Shown: positions 16,898 to 25,605 of the stretch, in pieces | Layout: every line of letters starts with the position of its first letter | Numbering within the stretch: the first letter of the stretch is position 1 | Source of the DNA: 39-52-133 sp035531075 | GTDB taxonomy: Bacteria; Pseudomonadota; Gammaproteobacteria; Burkholderiales; Gallionellaceae | NCBI GenBank assembly: GCA_035531075.1 | Contig: DATKTO010000031.1 | Coordinates: forward strand, 124,001-188,000 | DNA length: 64,000 nt | Direction: 5' to 3' | The notes under the pieces: model-generated | What the model was told of the DNA's origin: nothing | Databases searched by the model: none | The model's input: the letters and a program-made list of their open reading frames with translations, nothing else | Translations under genes and position numbers: made by a program

Positions 16898-17893
16898 TTA
16901 AAATACTTCCGTGTCGATTTCGGCCTGCGAAGCGTCGCTGTAACGGTTGCCGCTCACGGTGCGCTGGTTGATCAACGCCTCCAGCCTGCGCATCACGGAC
17001 TGATCGAGTTTCACCGAGACACTCGCCACGTCCTCCAGCAGGTGCTCAAGCTTCGTGGTGCCAAATATTGGAACGATGTTCGGGTCTCTGGCCAGCACCC
17101 ACGCCAGTCCCAGCTGCGCCTGGGTGCAGCCCAGCTCGCGGGCTATCTGTGCGTAAGCGTCCAGCAGCTCAAGGTTTTTCGCATAGTGTTCCGGTTTGAA
17201 GCGCGGCATGCCGAGGCGGATGTCGCCCGTTTCAAGCTGCGTGGCGGGATCGCTCAACTTGCCGCCGAGAAAGCCGCGGCCCAGCGGGCTGAAGGCAACG
17301 AAAGCGACACCAAGCTCGCGGCATGCAGCGAGTGCGGCGATTTCCGCGTTGCGTGTCCACAAGGAATATTCGTTCTGCAGTGCGGTGATCGGATGCACCG
17401 CATGCGCGCGGCGCAGCGTTGCGGCTGATACTTCCGATAAACCAATCCTGCGCAGCTTGCCCTCGCGCACCAGCTCCGCCAGCGCACCTACGCTTTCCTC
17501 CAGCGGAATTTTTTTGTCCCAGCGATGCAGGTAGTAGAGGTCGATCACGTCGGTCTGCAGCCGCCTGAGGCTGTCCTCGCAGTTCTGCCTCAGCGTTTGC
17601 GGGCGGCCATCGATCACGCGCTTGCCGTCCACGCCGGCCATGCCGCCCTTGCTGGCCAGCACAATGCGCGAGCGATAAGGTTTTAGCACGCGCCCAACCA
17701 GTGTTTCGTTCGCGCCAAATCCATACAGCGCGGCGGTATCGAAAAAGTTGATGCCAAGTTCCAGCGCCTTCAGGAGCACGGCTTCAGCCGCTGCATCCGG
17801 CGGCGGCGTGCCGTAGGCGTGGCTCAAATTCATGCAGCCCAGCCCGAGGGCCGAGACGCTGAAGGGGCCGATATGGCGCTGCGGCAGAGTCAT
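16898..17893 (-). CDS. Aldo/keto reductase
   Basis: 331 residues from the ATG giving MTLPQRHIG; an upstream ATG at 17977 would overlap the LigC gene and adds a non-family extension. The TIM-barrel AKR tetrad is visible: D in FFDTAALYG, Y in ALYGFG, K in VLASKGG and H in YYLHRWD. It would use NADPH to reduce an aldehyde or ketone. It sits between ligC and the first ligAB pair with 16-bp and 32-bp gaps, so it is probably co-transcribed. Its substrate is unknown; an aromatic aldehyde or a ring-cleavage semialdehyde would fit the context. Confidence 0.85.
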   Translation of the reverse strand: MTLPQRHIGPFSVSALGLGCMNLSHAYGTPPPDAAAEAVLLKALELGINFFDTAALYGFGANETLVGRVLKPYRSRIVLASKGGMAGVDGKRVIDGRPQTLRQNCEDSLRRLQTDVIDLYYLHRWDKKIPLEESVGALAELVREGKLRRIGLSEVSAATLRRAHAVHPITALQNEYSLWTRNAEIAALAACRELGVAFVAFSPLGRGFLGGKLSDPATQLETGDIRLGMPRFKPEHYAKNLELLDAYAQIARELGCTQAQLGLAWVLARDPNIVPIFGTTKLEHLLEDVASVSVKLDQSVMRRLEALINQRTVSGNRYSDASQAEIDTEVF

Positions 17894-17909
17894 TTTTTCA
17901 AATCCTGAA

Positions 17910-18869
17910 CTATTGCCCCGCCAGCTGTTTCTCAAGCTGGTTGAGCACGCGGTAGCACGGCAGCACCTGGGCCACACTGGCGTTGGGCTCGCGGCCTTCG
18001 CGGATCGCGGAGAAAAATTCGCGGTCCTGCAGTTCGACGCCGTTCATCGACACCGCCACCTTGCTCACGTCGATCTTTTCCTCCTTGCCGTTGAACAGAT
18101 CGTCGTAGCGCGCAATGTAAGTGGCGCTATCGCCGATGTAGCGGAAGAAAGTGCCCAGCGGGCCCTCGTTGTTGAACGACAGGCTCAACGTGCAGATCGC
18201 GCCATTGGCGGCCTTCAGCTGAATCGACATATCCATCGCAATGCCCAGGGTCGGGTGTATCGGCCCCTGTATCGCGTTGGCCTTCACGATGGGGCTATTG
18301 CACTGGTAGGCAAACAGGTCAACCGTGTGCGCCGCGTGGTGCCACAGCAGGTGGTCCGTCCAGCTGCGCGGCTGGCCCAGCGCATTTATATTAGTGCGGC
18401 GAAAGAAAAAGGTCTGCACGTCCATCTGCTGGATGTTGAATTTGCCGGCCTGGATCTTGTTGCGCACATACTGGTGGCTGGGATTGAAACGGCGGGTGTG
18501 GCCGCACATCGCCACCAGCCCGGTCTTCTTCTGCAGGGCCAGCACCTGTTCGGCGCCTTCCAGGCTGTCCGCCAGCGGAATCTCGATCTGCACATGCTTG
18601 CCAGCTTTCATACATGCCAGGGCCTGTTCGGCATGCATTTGCGTCGGCGTGCACAGAATCACCGCGTCCACTTCCTTCAGTACCAGGCTGTCTGCCAGCT
18701 CGGTGCTGGCGTGGGCGATGCCGTATTGGGCGGCTATTTCTTTCGTTTTCTCAAGATCACGGCTGACCAGGGACACGACTTCAACACCGTCGATATTCTT
18801 GATCGCGTCGAGGTGTTTGATGCCGAAGGCACCGGCTCCGGCAAGGGCGACTTTGATGATTTTGCTCAT
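17910..18869 (-). CDS. ligC: 4-carboxy-2-hydroxymuconate-6-semialdehyde dehydrogenase (LigC/PmdC)
   Basis: 319 residues of the Gfo/Idh/MocA oxidoreductase family. The N-terminal Rossmann motif GAGAFGIKH at 11-19 binds NAD(P), and the C-terminal domain is the usual alpha/beta substrate domain. In the protocatechuate 4,5-pathway LigC oxidises the ring-cleavage semialdehyde hemiacetal to 2-pyrone-4,6-dicarboxylate. Its place directly downstream of the second ligAB supports this specific assignment over a sugar dehydrogenase. The 127-bp gap to ligB holds a TTCGACA-type repeat. Confidence 0.87.
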   Translation of the reverse strand: MSKIIKVALAGAGAFGIKHLDAIKNIDGVEVVSLVSRDLEKTKEIAAQYGIAHASTELADSLVLKEVDAVILCTPTQMHAEQALACMKAGKHVQIEIPLADSLEGAEQVLALQKKTGLVAMCGHTRRFNPSHQYVRNKIQAGKFNIQQMDVQTFFFRRTNINALGQPRSWTDHLLWHHAAHTVDLFAYQCNSPIVKANAIQGPIHPTLGIAMDMSIQLKAANGAICTLSLSFNNEGPLGTFFRYIGDSATYIARYDDLFNGKEEKIDVSKVAVSMNGVELQDREFFSAIREGREPNASVAQVLPCYRVLNQLEKQLAGQ

Positions 18870-18922
18870 TTATAAAATCTCCAAAAATGCTTTCAAAGAT
18901 GGAAACACTATTTCAGTGAAAT

Positions 18923-18996
18923 CCGTTCATGCTTCGACACGCTCTGCACGAATGGAATCAAAATTTACCGTTCGCTCTGAGCTGTCGAAGGGCTTG
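18923..18996. repeat. TTCGACA...TGTCGAA repeat abutting ligB
   Basis: Inverted pair CATGCTTCGACACGCTC (about 18928-18944) and GAGCTGTCGAAGGGC (about 18980-18994) with inner CCGTTC / GTTCG segments. It ends at the stop codon of the second ligB and probably forms a hairpin in the operon mRNA. Confidence 0.55.
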
Positions 18997-19851
18997 TCAT
19001 TTATTCTCCAGAATCAAATGACCCACAGCGGTATTGCTGGCGGGTACATGGTAGAAACGGTGCGCGACTTTCGGCGGCGCACCGCCGGCAACATCCGCCA
19101 TCGCGCCGCGCGCAATCAGCCACATCACCAGCTCTATGCCTTCGGAACCGGCCTCGCGCACATAGTTGATGTGCGGAATGGCTGCTGCGGCAGCGGGGTC
19201 AGTTATCAGCAAATCGAGAAACTTGTTGTCGAACTCACTGTTGATCAGGCCCGCGCGCGGTCCCTGCAGCTGGTGGCTCATGCCGCCGGTGCCCCAGATC
19301 TGAACTTTGAGCGGCCTGTCGAATGATTCCACCGCACGGCGGATGGCACGGCCCAGCTCAAAGCAGCGCCGACCCGACGGCACCGGATATTGCACCACAT
19401 TGACCGCGAACGGAATCACCGGGCACGGCCACGCTTGAGGCTGGCCGCACATCAGCGACAGCGGCACGGTGAGGCCGTGGTCCACATCCATCCTGTTGAC
19501 AATTGTCAGGTCGAAATCCTGCTGGATCACCGCTTGCGCAATGTGTGCGGCCAGCTCCGGGTGGCCCTGCACCACGGGGACAGGGCGCGGCCCCCAGCCT
19601 TCGTCTGCCGGCTGGAAAGATTCGGCGCAGCCTATGGCAAAGGTGGGGATCATATCGAGGCTAAAGGCGGTAGCGTGATCGTTGTAGACCAGAAAGATCA
19701 CGTCGGGCGTGTTGTCCTTCAGCCACTGCTTGGAGAATTCATAGCCCTTGAACAGCGCCTGCCAGTAAGCCTCCTGCGTCTTTCCCTGGTCAATCGCCAC
19801 GCCGATGGCAGGCACATGCGAGGTGTAAACGGATGCGGTAATTCTGGCCAT
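18997..19851 (-). CDS. ligB: Protocatechuate 4,5-dioxygenase beta subunit (second pair)
   Basis: 284 residues, close in length and motif spacing to LigB/PmdB. Iron ligands H12 (TSHVPAIG) and H59 (YNDHA) and the Glu in EGIELVMW are in place, as is the catalytic His in GTGGMSHQLQG near 195. It opens protocatechuate to 4-carboxy-2-hydroxymuconate-6-semialdehyde with Fe(II) and O2. Immediate neighbours are ligA (2-bp gap) and ligC, the classical order, so this pair is the better candidate for the true protocatechuate enzyme. Confidence 0.9.
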   Translation of the reverse strand: MARITASVYTSHVPAIGVAIDQGKTQEAYWQALFKGYEFSKQWLKDNTPDVIFLVYNDHATAFSLDMIPTFAIGCAESFQPADEGWGPRPVPVVQGHPELAAHIAQAVIQQDFDLTIVNRMDVDHGLTVPLSLMCGQPQAWPCPVIPFAVNVVQYPVPSGRRCFELGRAIRRAVESFDRPLKVQIWGTGGMSHQLQGPRAGLINSEFDNKFLDLLITDPAAAAAIPHINYVREAGSEGIELVMWLIARGAMADVAGGAPPKVAHRFYHVPASNTAVGHLILENK

Positions 19852-19853
19852 GT

Positions 19854-20297
19854 TCAGGCGCTCGCTTTCTGGCCGGCTTTGCCCTGTGGTTGGTGCTGTG
19901 GCTGGGCATCACCGTCTTCGCCGACATAGCGGTTGCCTTCGACCGAGCGTCCGCCGTGCACCATCATGTCGCGATATTCGTCTTCGGTCATGCCGGTCAT
20001 GCTGCCAGCCATTTGCTGGAAGCTCTTGCCGTCGGTCGCGCCGATCTTGGCGAGAAAATAGATATTGCCGCCGAGCTTGATGCAGCGGTTGAGGTCGCGC
20101 GCCAGCACCGCCTGCTTCTGCTCTTCCGTCATCGGCCATTCGTCGAGATAGGCGCGCTCGTTGGCCTTGAAGCGCTCGCGGTTGGCCGCCTTCATCAGCG
20201 ACATGCAGAACTGGTTGAGGTGGTAGCCCAGGCGTGACTGCTCGGCATCAAAAATCGTGGTGCCGGGAACGTCGAGGTAAGGCTTGTCTAATGACAT
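19854..20297 (-). CDS. ligA: Protocatechuate 4,5-dioxygenase alpha subunit (second pair)
   Basis: 147 residues from the ATG giving MSLDKPYLDVPGTTIFD; the longer frame would overlap ligI. Signature PGTTIFDAEQSRLGYHLNQF at residues 10-29 and the helical body match LigA/PmdA. The Gln/Gly-rich C-terminal tail extends beyond the shorter alpha subunit at 16512-16865. It is 1 bp downstream of ligI and 2 bp upstream of ligB, implying tight translational coupling. Confidence 0.9.
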   Translation of the reverse strand: MSLDKPYLDVPGTTIFDAEQSRLGYHLNQFCMSLMKAANRERFKANERAYLDEWPMTEEQKQAVLARDLNRCIKLGGNIYFLAKIGATDGKSFQQMAGSMTGMTEDEYRDMMVHGGRSVEGNRYVGEDGDAQPQHQPQGKAGQKASA

Positions 20298-20298
20298 T

Positions 20299-21204
20299 TC
20301 AACTCCAGTAAAGTCGATTCGGATTATCGACCAGCAGCTTTTGCTGCAGCTCGGGCGTGGTAGCAATGTGTGGGATAAAATCCACCAGCAGGCCATCGTC
20401 GGGCATGTGGCTCTTCAGATTGGGATGCGGCCAGTCGGTGCCCCACAGCACGCGCTCGGGGAAAGTCTCGACCAGCCGCTTCGCAAACGGCACCACATCG
20501 CGGTAAGCGTTCCGCTCGCCATTGAGCGCCGGCGGGCCGCCGATGCTCAAGCGCTCGGGGCAGCTTACCTTGCTCCAGATATTGTCGTGCTCGCGCATCA
20601 TCTGCACAAACAGTTCAAACTCGGGGCCGGCCACCGGCTTGCTCACATCGGGGCGGCCCATATGGTCCACCACCACGGTGGTCGGCAGTGCGGTGAAGAA
20701 ATCATACAGCGTGGGAAGATCCTGCGCCTCGAAATACACCACGACATGCCAGCCCAACGGCGCGATGCGCTGGGCAATTTCCAGCAGCACTTCGCGCGGC
20801 GTGAAGTCGGCCAGGCGTTTGACGAAATTGAAGCGCGTGCCGCGCACGCCGGCCTCGTGCATTGCCTTGAGTTCGGTATCGGTCACATTGCGGCTTACCG
20901 TGGCCACACCGCGCGCCTTGTTGCTGGACGCTTTCAGCGCATCGAGCAGCGCGCGGTTGTCGCTGCCATGACAGGTGGCCTGCACGATCACGTTCTTGTC
21001 AAAACCCAGATGATCGCGCAAGGCGAACAGCTGTTCCTTGGACGCATCGCACGGCGTGTATTTGCGCTCGGTCGCATAGGGGAAAATTGCGCCGGGGCCG
21101 AACACGTGGCAGTGCGCATCCACCGCGCCAGCGGGCAATTTTAATTGTGGCCTGGAAGGATTGCTGTACCAGTCCAACCAGCCAGGCGTTTTAGTAAATT
21201 CCAT
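20299..21204 (-). CDS. ligI: 2-pyrone-4,6-dicarboxylate hydrolase
   Basis: 301-residue amidohydrolase. Family features are H31-C-H33 in DAHCHVFGPG, VQATCHGSDN, VDHMGRPD and WGTDWPHPN near residue 248, where the Asp activates water; LigI is unusual among amidohydrolases in needing no metal. It opens the pyrone lactone to 4-oxalomesaconate in the protocatechuate 4,5-pathway. It is 9 bp downstream of ligK and 1 bp from ligA. Confidence 0.92.
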   Translation of the reverse strand: MEFTKTPGWLDWYSNPSRPQLKLPAGAVDAHCHVFGPGAIFPYATERKYTPCDASKEQLFALRDHLGFDKNVIVQATCHGSDNRALLDALKASSNKARGVATVSRNVTDTELKAMHEAGVRGTRFNFVKRLADFTPREVLLEIAQRIAPLGWHVVVYFEAQDLPTLYDFFTALPTTVVVDHMGRPDVSKPVAGPEFELFVQMMREHDNIWSKVSCPERLSIGGPPALNGERNAYRDVVPFAKRLVETFPERVLWGTDWPHPNLKSHMPDDGLLVDFIPHIATTPELQQKLLVDNPNRLYWS

Positions 21205-21213
21205 CTCGATTTC

Positions 21214-21903
21214 TCAGTCTATATATTTGAGGCCGGTTTTCTCCAGTCCTTCGCGCATCTTGTAATAGTCCAGCCCCAGCACGCCCGAGGCAAAAATCTC
21301 GCGCTTCGCGCCTTCGTTCGCTTCGCGTGCTCCTGCGGCATCGGCCACCTGCATCGCAATTTCTGCAGGCACCACCACCACGCCGTCGATGTCGGCGATC
21401 ACCACATCGCCGGGGTTCACCAGGGCACCGGCGCACACCACGGGTATGTTGACCGAGCCCAGGGTGGCCTTGATCGTGCCTTTGGCATGAATGGCGCGAC
21501 TCCACACCGGGAAATTCATCTCGGTGAGGTCTTTCACGTCGCGCACGCCGCCGTCGATGATCAAACCCTTGGCACCGCGCGCCTTGAACGAGGTGGCGAG
21601 CAGGTCGCCAAAAAATCCGTCTTCGTTTTCGGTGGTGCAGGCGGCCACCACCACATCGCCAGGCTGAATCTGCTCGGCCGCCACGTGCATCATCCAGTTG
21701 TCGCCGGGCTGCAGCAGCACGGTCAGCGCGGTGCCGCACACATGTGCGCCGCTGTAGATGGGGCGCATATAGGGTTTCAGCAAGCCTACTCGCCCCATCG
21801 CTTCGTGGATGGTGGCGACGCCGAAGCGCGCGAGTTTTTCCACCGCGGCTTTGTCGGCACGCACGATATTGCGTTTAACGATTCCCAGCTGGTTCATGGA
21901 CAT
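21214..21903 (-). CDS. ligK: 4-carboxy-4-hydroxy-2-oxoadipate aldolase (LigK/RraA family)
   Basis: 229 residues of the RraA-fold class II aldolase family. DGGVRDVKDL near 120-129 contains the Arg-Asp pair used for substrate and divalent metal binding, and GDVVVAACT and GDVVIADIDGVVVVP are conserved strands. The enzyme cleaves 4-carboxy-4-hydroxy-2-oxoadipate to pyruvate and oxaloacetate, the last step of the pathway. Position between ligJ and ligI supports this over RraA (RNase E inhibitor), which is shorter. Confidence 0.9.
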   Translation of the reverse strand: MSMNQLGIVKRNIVRADKAAVEKLARFGVATIHEAMGRVGLLKPYMRPIYSGAHVCGTALTVLLQPGDNWMMHVAAEQIQPGDVVVAACTTENEDGFFGDLLATSFKARGAKGLIIDGGVRDVKDLTEMNFPVWSRAIHAKGTIKATLGSVNIPVVCAGALVNPGDVVIADIDGVVVVPAEIAMQVADAAGAREANEGAKREIFASGVLGLDYYKMREGLEKTGLKYID

Positions 21904-21952
21904 CTTAATTTCCTTTCACTTCTTAACACCTTTGCCATGCAAATCAAAAAAC

Positions 21953-22076
21953 TTGCCGCAGAGACCACAGAGGACACGAAGAAAGCTGCAAGAGTCTGAA
22001 AATATTAGTTCTTGACCAATAAGTTATGCGCAACTTTCAAAATTAAAATCGTTTCTCTCTGTGTTCTCTGTGGCTG
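21953..22076. repeat. CGCAGAG...CTCTGTG inverted repeat
   Basis: GCCGCAGAGACCACAGAG at about 21956-21973 and TCTCTGTGTTCTCTGTGGC at about 22055-22073 form an imperfect inverted repeat in the 189-bp gap between ligJ and ligK. It belongs to a widespread type of bacterial intergenic repeat. Confidence 0.6.
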
Positions 22077-22092
22077 ATTTTCGGTATTAAAA

Positions 22093-23121
22093 TTACTTCC
22101 CCTTGGCCTTCAACGCTGCATCCAGTCGCGGATACACGCGGCGCGCATTGCCTTCGTACACCTTGTAGCGATCCTCAGCTGCAAGGATGGTTGAGTCCTC
22201 GATGTAGCGTTTTGTATCGTCGTAGTAGTGGCCGGTTTCAGGATCGATGCCGCGCACCGCGCCTATCATCTCAGACGCAAACAGGATGTTCTCAACAGGA
22301 ATCACCTTGGTCAGCAGATCGATGCCGGGCTGATGATAGACACAGGTATCGAAGAAGATATTGTTGAGCAGATGATCCTTCAGTAGCGGCTTTTTCAGTT
22401 CCTGCGCCAGACCGCGGAAGCGGCCCCAATGGTAAGGCACCGCGCCGCCGCCGTGCGGAATCACAAACTTCAGCGTCGGGAAATCCTTGAACAGATCCGA
22501 GGTCAGGCATTGCATGAAGGCCGTGGTATCGGCATTCAAGTAATGCGCGCCGGTAGTGTGGAAGCAGGCATTGCAGCTGGTGCTGACATGCACCATTGCG
22601 GGAATTTCATACTCGACCATTTTTTCATAGATCGGGTACCAGTGGCGGTCGCTCAACGGCGGCGAAGTCCAGTGCCCGCCAGATGGGTCAGGATTCAGGT
22701 TGATGCCGACAAAGCCATATTCCTTGATGCAGCGTTCCAGCTCCGGAATGCAGGTCTTCGGATCGACGCCCGGTGACTGTGGCAGCATTGCGGCGCCGAT
22801 AAAATTATCCGGAAAAAGCTGCGACACGCGGAAGCATAATTCGTTGCAGATTGCCGCCCAGGTCGAGCTGGTTTCATAGTTGCCGATGTGGTGCGCCATG
22901 AAGCTGGCGCGCGGCGAAAATATGGTGAGGTCGCTGCCACGCTCCAGCATTTTTTTGAGCTGATTAGTGACGATAGTTTCACGCAATTCGTCGTCGCTGA
23001 TTTTTAGCTCGGAGGCTTTGGGTGTGAGGGTAGGGTCTTTCAATCCGGCGATCTGGCGGTTGCGCCAGTCTTCCAGCGCCTTGGGTGCGGTGGTGTAATG
23101 CCCGTGGCAATCAATAATCAT
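22093..23121 (-). CDS. ligJ: 4-oxalomesaconate hydratase (LigJ-type amidohydrolase)
   Basis: 342 residues from the ATG giving MIIDCHGHYTTAPKAL; the longer frame would overlap the upstream gene. H6-x-H8 in DCHGHY, NLNPDPSGGHW, MVHVSTS, PHGGGAVPYHWGR and the late ASEMIGA mark the amidohydrolase-2/LigJ family. It hydrates 4-oxalomesaconate to 4-carboxy-4-hydroxy-2-oxoadipate using zinc. It follows the ModA-like gene with a 31-bp gap and leads into ligK. Confidence 0.88.
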   Translation of the reverse strand: MIIDCHGHYTTAPKALEDWRNRQIAGLKDPTLTPKASELKISDDELRETIVTNQLKKMLERGSDLTIFSPRASFMAHHIGNYETSSTWAAICNELCFRVSQLFPDNFIGAAMLPQSPGVDPKTCIPELERCIKEYGFVGINLNPDPSGGHWTSPPLSDRHWYPIYEKMVEYEIPAMVHVSTSCNACFHTTGAHYLNADTTAFMQCLTSDLFKDFPTLKFVIPHGGGAVPYHWGRFRGLAQELKKPLLKDHLLNNIFFDTCVYHQPGIDLLTKVIPVENILFASEMIGAVRGIDPETGHYYDDTKRYIEDSTILAAEDRYKVYEGNARRVYPRLDAALKAKGK

Positions 23122-23152
23122 TGAAAAACTCCTTGTATTGCGGAAAAGTTGA

Positions 23153-23842
23153 TCACGCGGGCTCCATATGGTGACGGCGCTTGACGTCCGCCACTTCAGA
23201 CGAGCGCATGAAAGCGAGCAACGCACGCACAGACGTGGGCTGGCTGGAGCCTGCACACAAACCTGCCGAAAATGTGGTCACGATCTCGCAACCGCCCGGC
23301 ATCAATCCAAGCACATCGATACCAGGCAAACCGGCCAATTCGCTAAGCTGCTGGAAGCCCAGTTCAACCTCGCCTCTTGCCACCAATTGCCCAACCGGCA
23401 CGCCGGCCGCTGCCCGCACGATGCGATCGCGCATGGTATCGGCAATGCCCCAGCGCTCAAACAGTTTCATCAGCGCTGTGCCACTCGGCCCGGTGGAATA
23501 TCCTATGCTGCGCGCGGCTAGCACGGCACGCCGCAACGCCCCTTCACTGCTTGTATCCGGCCGCGCTGCACCGCTACGCACCGCAATTGCCACGGAAGAA
23601 TGCACCAGATCAGTCTTGCTGTCGGCGATCACGCACCCCGCCGCAATCAACTTGTCGATTGCATCAGCAGCAAGCACGACCAGGTCAAACGGCTCACCTG
23701 CCTGTACGCGCTTGGCCGCATCTACACCGCCCGCCGATTCGAACGCAACCACAACACCATGGTGCCGCTGATAGGCGCTGGCCAATTCGGCCAGCACTTG
23801 CCGCGTCGCCATCGATGAAATTCCGGTAATTCTGGTGGTCAT
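23153..23842 (-). CDS. ModA-like substrate-binding-fold protein without signal peptide
   Basis: 229 residues from the ATG giving MTTRITGISSMATRQ. It has the type II periplasmic-binding fold pattern of molybdate-binding ModA (FESAGGVDAAKRVQAGEPFDLVVLA near residues 34-60, IGYSTGPSGTALMKL near 111-125, GLMPGG). Neither possible start gives a signal peptide, and no ABC permease or ATPase is adjacent, so it is probably cytoplasmic. It is the first gene of the lig operon, so it may bind a pathway intermediate or have a regulatory or enzymatic role. Function is not established here. Confidence 0.65.
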   Translation of the reverse strand: MTTRITGISSMATRQVLAELASAYQRHHGVVVAFESAGGVDAAKRVQAGEPFDLVVLAADAIDKLIAAGCVIADSKTDLVHSSVAIAVRSGAARPDTSSEGALRRAVLAARSIGYSTGPSGTALMKLFERWGIADTMRDRIVRAAAGVPVGQLVARGEVELGFQQLSELAGLPGIDVLGLMPGGCEIVTTFSAGLCAGSSQPTSVRALLAFMRSSEVADVKRRHHMEPA

Positions 23843-23959
23843 TTCTGGTATCCGTTGCAGAGGAGTAAACAAGGCGTGGCGGCCTGCATGATCAACCCCG
23901 TTATTATGGCTGGACTATAGTAGCGGCGCGGCGGGAATGCCGCTAGTTATCCTGCTTAC

Positions 23960-23983
23960 TAGCAGCTATCGATTATTGTGATA
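23960..23983 (-). promoter_or_regulatory. Candidate LysR operator upstream of the lig operon
   Basis: A 24-bp sequence matching 27080-27103 at 21 of 24 positions. Key core on the plus strand: AGCTATCGATTA preceded by TAGCA and followed by TTGTGATA. It contains the palindromes TAGC-N-GCTA and ATCGAT. It lies about 120 bp upstream of the first lig-operon start, a usual distance for an activator site, inside a larger dyad CTTACTAGC / GCAGTAAG. The neighbouring LysR protein is the obvious candidate ligand; this is inference. Confidence 0.55.
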
Positions 23984-23994
23984 AGCAGTAAGTT

Positions 23995-25236
23995 TTATTT
24001 GGCCAGCAAACCGGCCAGGTCAAATGCAGTGTCAGCAGCCTGTGCCGGCGCGGGCGACACTCCGGCGTCCAGCAGCTTGCGCGCCAGCAGATGGGTTTTG
24101 CTGTCGTTTACCGAATCTACCGCAATGAGTTTTCCGCGATGGAAATGGCAGACAGAAAAGATGCCTGCATCGAGCGTACCGCGCACGGCCCATTCGTCGG
24201 AGCCGAAAGACAATCCGGCCATCTGCAGTTTCTTGTCGTATTGATCGCTCCAGAACCACGGTGTGGCGACAAAGGGACGCTCCTGACCCAGCAACGCAGC
24301 AGCAGCGGAACGTCCTTGCTCGGTGGCATTTTGCACCGATTCCAGCCGCAACAAGGAGCCATCGGGCAGACGTCGCGCAGTGCAGTCACCCGCAGCCACC
24401 ACTCCTGCTACCGAGGTACGCCCGCAGGCATCAACAACGATGCCGCGATCACACTCGATTCCCGCAGCACGCGCCAAGGCATCGTTAGCGCAGACGCCGA
24501 TGCCGACGACGACCAGCCCTGCAGGAAAACGTCGTCCATCTGTGGTTATAGCTGCAACCACCTGGCCGTCTTTACTTTCAACTGAGGACAGCTGTGCGTT
24601 GAGCAGCACACTTACGCCATGCGCTGTGTGGAGCTGGGCGTACCAGTCAGACAGTACAGGCGCCAGCACTCGCCCCAGCAGGCGCGGTGCCGCTTCCAGT
24701 ACCGTCACCGCGAGGCCGCGTTTGCGCGCCGTAGCCGCCACTTCAAGGCCGATGAAGCCTCCGCCTATGACGACCACTGGCACGTTTTTTTCGCCGCAGT
24801 TTTGCAGATGACGAAGGATTGCGCTGGCATCGTCGCGCGAGCGCAGCGCCAGCACACCATCGGCACCTGCGCCCGGCACGTTCAATGCACGCGGCGTGGA
24901 ACCGGTAGCAAGCACCAGTCCGGTGTAGTGCAGCGTGCTGCCTTCCGCCAGTCTGACGTTGCGCTTCGCGGTGTCAATGGCGCTGACTTTCACACTCGTG
25001 CGCAGCTCGATATTCTTGCGTGCCAACGCTTCTGGCGCACGCATCACCAGCTGTGCTGCATCCATCTCGCCGGCCAGCCAGGCTTTGGAAAGAGGAGGGC
25101 GATGGTAAGGACCGTAGGGCTCGTCGCCCAGCAGTATGATGTTGCCTTGATAGCCGCCGGCGCGCAGTGTCTCTGCGGCTTGCAAGCCGGCCTGGCCTGC
25201 ACCTACGATCACAACCTGACCCTCAGCCTTGCTCAT
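23995..25236 (-). CDS. FAD-dependent ferredoxin reductase
   Basis: 413 residues of the putidaredoxin-reductase family. FAD-binding GAGQAGLQAAETL at residues 12-24, NAD-binding GGGFIGLEVAATARKRG near 157-173, and VVAAGDCTA near 283 (the Asp that contacts FAD). It passes electrons from NADH to the [2Fe-2S] ferredoxin encoded 6 bp upstream, which then reduces the P450. Third gene of the P450 operon; the lig operon promoter lies right after it. Confidence 0.9.
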   Translation of the reverse strand: MSKAEGQVVIVGAGQAGLQAAETLRAGGYQGNIILLGDEPYGPYHRPPLSKAWLAGEMDAAQLVMRAPEALARKNIELRTSVKVSAIDTAKRNVRLAEGSTLHYTGLVLATGSTPRALNVPGAGADGVLALRSRDDASAILRHLQNCGEKNVPVVVIGGGFIGLEVAATARKRGLAVTVLEAAPRLLGRVLAPVLSDWYAQLHTAHGVSVLLNAQLSSVESKDGQVVAAITTDGRRFPAGLVVVGIGVCANDALARAAGIECDRGIVVDACGRTSVAGVVAAGDCTARRLPDGSLLRLESVQNATEQGRSAAAALLGQERPFVATPWFWSDQYDKKLQMAGLSFGSDEWAVRGTLDAGIFSVCHFHRGKLIAVDSVNDSKTHLLARKLLDAGVSPAPAQAADTAFDLAGLLAK

Positions 25237-25242
25237 GCCAGA

Positions 25243-25566
25243 TTATTCCTGCACGTCAGGCAGGGTAACGATCAGCCCTTCCAGCGTTGCGGTGGCCTTG
25301 ATCTGGCACGCCAGACGGCTGCCGGGACGGCGCTCGGCAGCCACATTTTCCAGCATGGCCAGTTCGTTTTCAGAAGGTGGCGGCAGCTCGCCCAGACGCG
25401 ACTCTTCCACATAGCAGTGGCAGGTGGCGCAGGCGCAGGAGCCTCCGCACTCTCCGAGGATGCCGTCGATGCCGTTGGCGGTTGCACCCTGCATCAGGCT
25501 CCAGCCCTCCGGCAGTGCAACAGTGGTGGTCTGCCCGGAGGCTTCGATGTAGGTGATGTGAGGCAT
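25243..25566 (-). CDS. [2Fe-2S] ferredoxin (putidaredoxin-like)
   Basis: 107 residues. Cluster ligands are visible as CGGSCACATC (first three cysteines, spaced x5 and x2) and a distal Cys in LACQI near residue 87; GRPGSRLACQ and the tail resemble adrenodoxin/putidaredoxin types. It should shuttle electrons from the reductase to the P450. It lies 39 bp after the P450 gene and 6 bp before the reductase. Confidence 0.92.
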   Translation of the reverse strand: MPHITYIEASGQTTTVALPEGWSLMQGATANGIDGILGECGGSCACATCHCYVEESRLGELPPPSENELAMLENVAAERRPGSRLACQIKATATLEGLIVTLPDVQE

Positions 25567-25605
25567 GCTGCTTGTTTCCCTTTATTTACTCGGTTGCTAA
25601 ATGGC

